Origin: Balamuthia mandrillaris
Lineage: Eukaryota; Discosea; Longamoebia; Balamuthiidae
Direction of reading: 5' to 3'
NCBI GenBank assembly: GCA_031835245.1
Contig: JAVKOQ010000281.1
Location: 1 to 64,000 of the forward strand
Length of the DNA: 64,000 nucleotides
Shown here one piece after another: positions 60,893 through 64,000 of this stretch (positions are counted from its first letter, which is position 1; every line of letters begins with the position of its first letter). The notes under the pieces are model-generated. The model saw only the letters and a program-made list of their open reading frames with translations. It was not told the origin of the DNA and did no database searches. Made by a program: the position numbers and the translations under genes.

Positions 60893-61410
60893 CAAGGATT
60901 CCCCCCTCTCTTCTCTAGGACAGAATCCACTGCTACTGGGTCGTATTTCGAGTGGGTTGTTGATGGCTCTATGTTGTTTTCTAACCCAAACAATCTGTAC
61001 AGGTTAATTTTTTTTTTGGGGGGCTTCCTTCTTATCCCCAACTAATAATATCTGCTAAATTAAGCTTTTTTAAAAAAAACGGTTTCCTGCTCCACTCCCC
61101 TCGGCAGGACCCTCCACTCCCTCGCTACTCCTGTTTCTTCTTTTTCTGCTACTTTCTTTCTCCTTGTCGTCGTGGAGGCGGTCTCCTCCTCCTTTTTTTT
61201 TGGTATTCTTTTTCGAAACTTTTTTCTTTGTGGTTCATTCATCTATTATCCTCATATCTTCGCGTTCCTGCGGTTCCCTATTACCCTTGATCATTTAACA
61301 ATTTTGAATGTCTGTCTAATAGGATGTTCTTATTTGTGATACAAAATAGATACGAGGTTTAGACAACCCCGTGACGACGTGAAGCGGAGGCGACGTGGGG
61401 GAAAAGAAAG
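60893..61410. promoter_or_regulatory. Divergent promoter region, FYVE-EI24 and IleRS
   Basis: 518 bp between start codons of opposite genes. Poly-T/poly-A runs occur at 61008-61021 and 61067-61079. No gene, RNA or recognised regulatory motif is seen. Confidence 0.5.
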
Positions 61411-61980
61411 ATGTGGAAAGGGCTCTCTGCGGTCTCTTTCGTCGGTCGGTCGGCGGCGCCTCCAGCCAAGGCCTCGTCTGTTTGGAAGCTGTCGCGGCCC
61501 AGCGCTGGCACATCACCGGTGGTTCTCGGCACTGCCTCTACGCTTCGCTTTGGGGGGGTTGGCCACTGCGGCTTCTCTCGTCGCTTCCTCGCCACCGCCA
61601 CCACCGCCTCCGCCAAGGATGACCCGGCGGCAGCCCCGGCCGCGGATGCGGCCCATAGTTTCGCTCACACGCTCAACCTCCCCAAGTCCTCCTTTGCGAT
61701 GAGGCCCAACTGGAGCAACCTTGAGAAAGAGCTGGAGCCCGAGCTCACCTCCTCCCTCTACGAGTGGCAGGTGCGTCGTTACTCCCTTTTCTCTTCGCTG
61801 CTTCTCTCTCTGCTCTCTGCTCTCTGCTCTCTTTCTCTGCTTCTCTGTCTCTTCTTTTCTGCTGCTCTTTCATCTGAAGAGTTTATCTCTCCAAAAGGAG
61901 AAAGCGAAGGCCAGAGCGCCTGCGTTTGTGCTGCATGATGGCCCTCCCTATGCCAACGGAAAGTTACATATGGGTATTTG

Positions 61981-62012
<32 letters not shown>

Positions 62013-62215
62013 CATTACCTTTGTATTCTTCTTCATTCTCCGTGTTGACGGTAAGAGTCCTAAAAGGACATGCACTTAACAAGATACTGAAGGACTTTGT
62101 GGTGCGTTATAAACTATTACGTGGATATCGTGTAAGGTTTGTTTTGCTTCTTTTTGTTCTTCTTGTTCTTGTTCTTGTTCTTGTTCTTGTTCTTGTTCTT
62201 GTTCTTCTTCTTCTT

Positions 62216-62247
<32 letters not shown>

Positions 62248-62706
62248 AACGATGTGGCCACCTTTGTCTCTTTAAACACTTTCTAGTTTTGTGCCAGGTT
62301 GGGACTGTCACGGTCTGCCAATCGAACAAAAGGCGTTGGAGAAGTCTAAGGTATTCTCTCGCTCTCGCTCTCGTCTTTCGCTCTACCGCTTTTTTCTTTG
62401 TATCTAACATGTTTTGTTGAACCTATATCAGAAACCGCGTTCCGAGATGTCCCCAACAGAGATTCGTGAACTGGCACGCGCTTGTGCTGATGATGCCATT
62501 CGTTCTCAGAATACTGACTTTCAAAGTCTCTCTCTCTCTCTCTCAGTCAAACAAAAGTACCCACTATAAACTCGAGCTAACAATGTTTTCTTGTGATAAA
62601 GGTTGGGGAGTAATGGGCGATTGGAATAAGCCATACACGACCAAAGGTAGTATTTAGAAAACGTGTCTTGAAAGAAAACATCACTAATCTGTTTGTATAA
62701 TTCTCT

Positions 62707-62741
<35 letters not shown>

Positions 62742-64000
62742 TTCTCTGCTTCTCTATGATAGATAGAAGCTATGAAGCCTCTCAGTTGGGATTATTTCTT
62801 GAGCTCTATAAGAAAGGTGGTACATCCAATTATCCACTCTTTTTTATCTTTATGCCTTACTTACGCACTTCCTGCTTTCCATTTTCATGATCAGGTTTTG
62901 TATACCGCAGCTTGAAACCGGTTTTATGGTCTCCGTCATCGCGGACAGCTCTGGCGGAGGCTGAAGTGGAGTATCCGGAAAATCATGTTAGTAGGTCCCT
63001 TTATGTTGCTTTCCCGCTTAAAGCCGTATCCACCAGCCACCATTTGCTCCAAAATTATCCCTCGTTGTCTGCCCTCATCTGGACGACCACTCCTTGGACT
63101 ATCCCTGCTAACATGGTATGCTGGCAATACCTTTCTTGTCCTTCTTGCTCTTTCATACCCGTTTTTCTCATTCCTTGTTAAGGCGGTTTGCGTGCATCCA
63201 GAGGTGAAGTATTGCGTGGCGAAGACAGGCAGCGGTACAAATGATGTTACAAACGGGTTATCGGAAGAACGTTTCTATTTAATTGCAGAGGAAAGATTGG
63301 CTTTTATGGAGGAGAAACTTGGTTGCAAGCTAGAAGTAATGGAAACAATGCCAGGTAAAACACAAGTTCTGTCTTGTCATGTTTGTTTTCTTTACTTCTC
63401 TCTGATACGTGTTGCCATATGTATAAAACAAAAGGAGAAACGTTGATTGGCAGTACGTACATTCATCCTTTGGATGGCAGAGTGCTGCCAGTATTGGCTG
63501 GTCATCACGTAACCACCCAAAGCGGTACGGGTCTCGTTCATACTGCTCCGGCGCATGGCATGGACGATTATCTTGTTTGCAAGGAACATGGCATACTGCC
63601 GTCTTGTTTTGGTACCTGCTTCTATCTATTCTCTTACTTCTCTCTGTATTCTCTCTGCTTTCCTATATCGAACGCTGACAACGGTTCTTTATAGTGGATG
63701 AGGATGGCAAGTTTACGGCAGAGGCAGGACCCTTTTGTGGATTGGAGGTCCTGACAACTGGAAATAAAGCGGTTATAGAAGCTCTCAAAGCACAGTCTGC
63801 TGTTCTAAAGGAGGAAAACTACCAACATAAATATCCCTATGACTGGAGAACCAAGCTTCCCGTCATTCTTAGGTTCGCTTTCTTCTTATGTGTTCTTGTT
63901 CTCCTTTTCATGATACTGTTCTTCTTGTCCGGTTTCTGATCATCATGTATTGTATTGGAATGAACAGAGCAACAGAACAGTGGTTTATCGGATTACAGGA
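61411..64000 (+). CDS. IARS2: Isoleucyl-tRNA synthetase, organellar type (3' partial)
   Basis: A class I aminoacyl-tRNA synthetase that charges tRNA-Ile, probably in mitochondria. The N-terminus from ATG 61411 is Ser/Ala/Arg-rich without acids ([20 protein letters not shown]), like a transit peptide. Seen: [17 protein letters not shown] joined to [20 protein letters not shown], giving the HIGH-type motif HMGH across an intron (61974-62066). Next are [55 protein letters not shown], the editing-domain residues [15 protein letters not shown] and [20 protein letters not shown], and [10 protein letters not shown] at the edge. The KMSKS loop and anticodon-binding domain lie beyond the window. Introns contain CT and TTC arrays. 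Confidence 0.93.
62152..62246. repeat. (TTCTTG)n/(TTC)n microsatellite in IleRS intron
   Basis: The sense strand reads TTCTTG then TTC units. It lies between the exon ending GYRV and the one starting FVPGWDCHG and serves as an extended pyrimidine-rich intron. Confidence 0.9.

Overview
The window is eukaryotic, intron-rich nuclear DNA from a unicellular organism. Short phase-consistent GT-AG introns (about 50-400 nt) interrupt nearly every gene, the genes are packed closely, and there is no bacterial-type operon structure. Three tandem Frizzled/Smoothened-like seven-helix receptors and a Roco (LRR-Roc-COR) protein point to an amoebozoan. My best guess is a free-living discosean amoeba of the Balamuthia/Acanthamoeba kind; this is an inference from gene content. 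Exon models were built by hand from splice signals and protein family similarity; where reading-frame sums were checked they closed exactly.

Layout, left to right: Roco protein (5' partial), DPM1 (dolichol-phosphate mannosyltransferase), ORC4, a WD40 protein (-), a plant-IEF-like ER/secretory membrane protein (DUF7906 type), COMMD1 (-), three tandem Frizzled-like receptors (13.6-23.2 kb), a Myb/SANT protein with a U-box-like tail (-), GINS subunit PSF2 (-), a glutaredoxin/SH3BGRL-like protein, a large unrecognised protein whose coding region is split by a 3.7-kb Mutator-like (MULE) DNA transposon, SCP-x thiolase/sterol carrier (-), USP48 deubiquitinase, proteasome beta6/PSMB1 (-), proteasome lid RPN5/PSMD12, ERH with an added RGG box (-), a scrambled cathepsin-like remnant, a methyltransferase (-), LSM1, RAPTOR (-), a FYVE-EI24 fusion (-), and the 5' part of an organellar isoleucyl-tRNA synthetase running off the right edge.

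Several neighbours share a process. USP48, PSMB1 and RPN5 form a ubiquitin-proteasome block, with PSMB1 and RPN5 sharing one 346-bp divergent promoter. ORC4 and PSF2 both act in replication initiation. RAPTOR (TORC1) lies beside a FYVE-EI24 protein that joins a PI3P-binding domain to an ER/autophagy membrane protein. Most genes alternate in divergent/convergent order, with 3' gaps of about 40-260 bp and divergent 5' gaps of about 220-520 bp.

The most unusual observations are the FYVE-EI24 fusion, the MULE that splits a coding exon while its terminal repeats carry a frame-compatible splice donor and acceptor, the exon-confined near-identity between receptor copies, and RGG-tailed ERH. CT/GA and TTC/GAA microsatellites sit mainly inside introns with a strand polarity that follows transcription.
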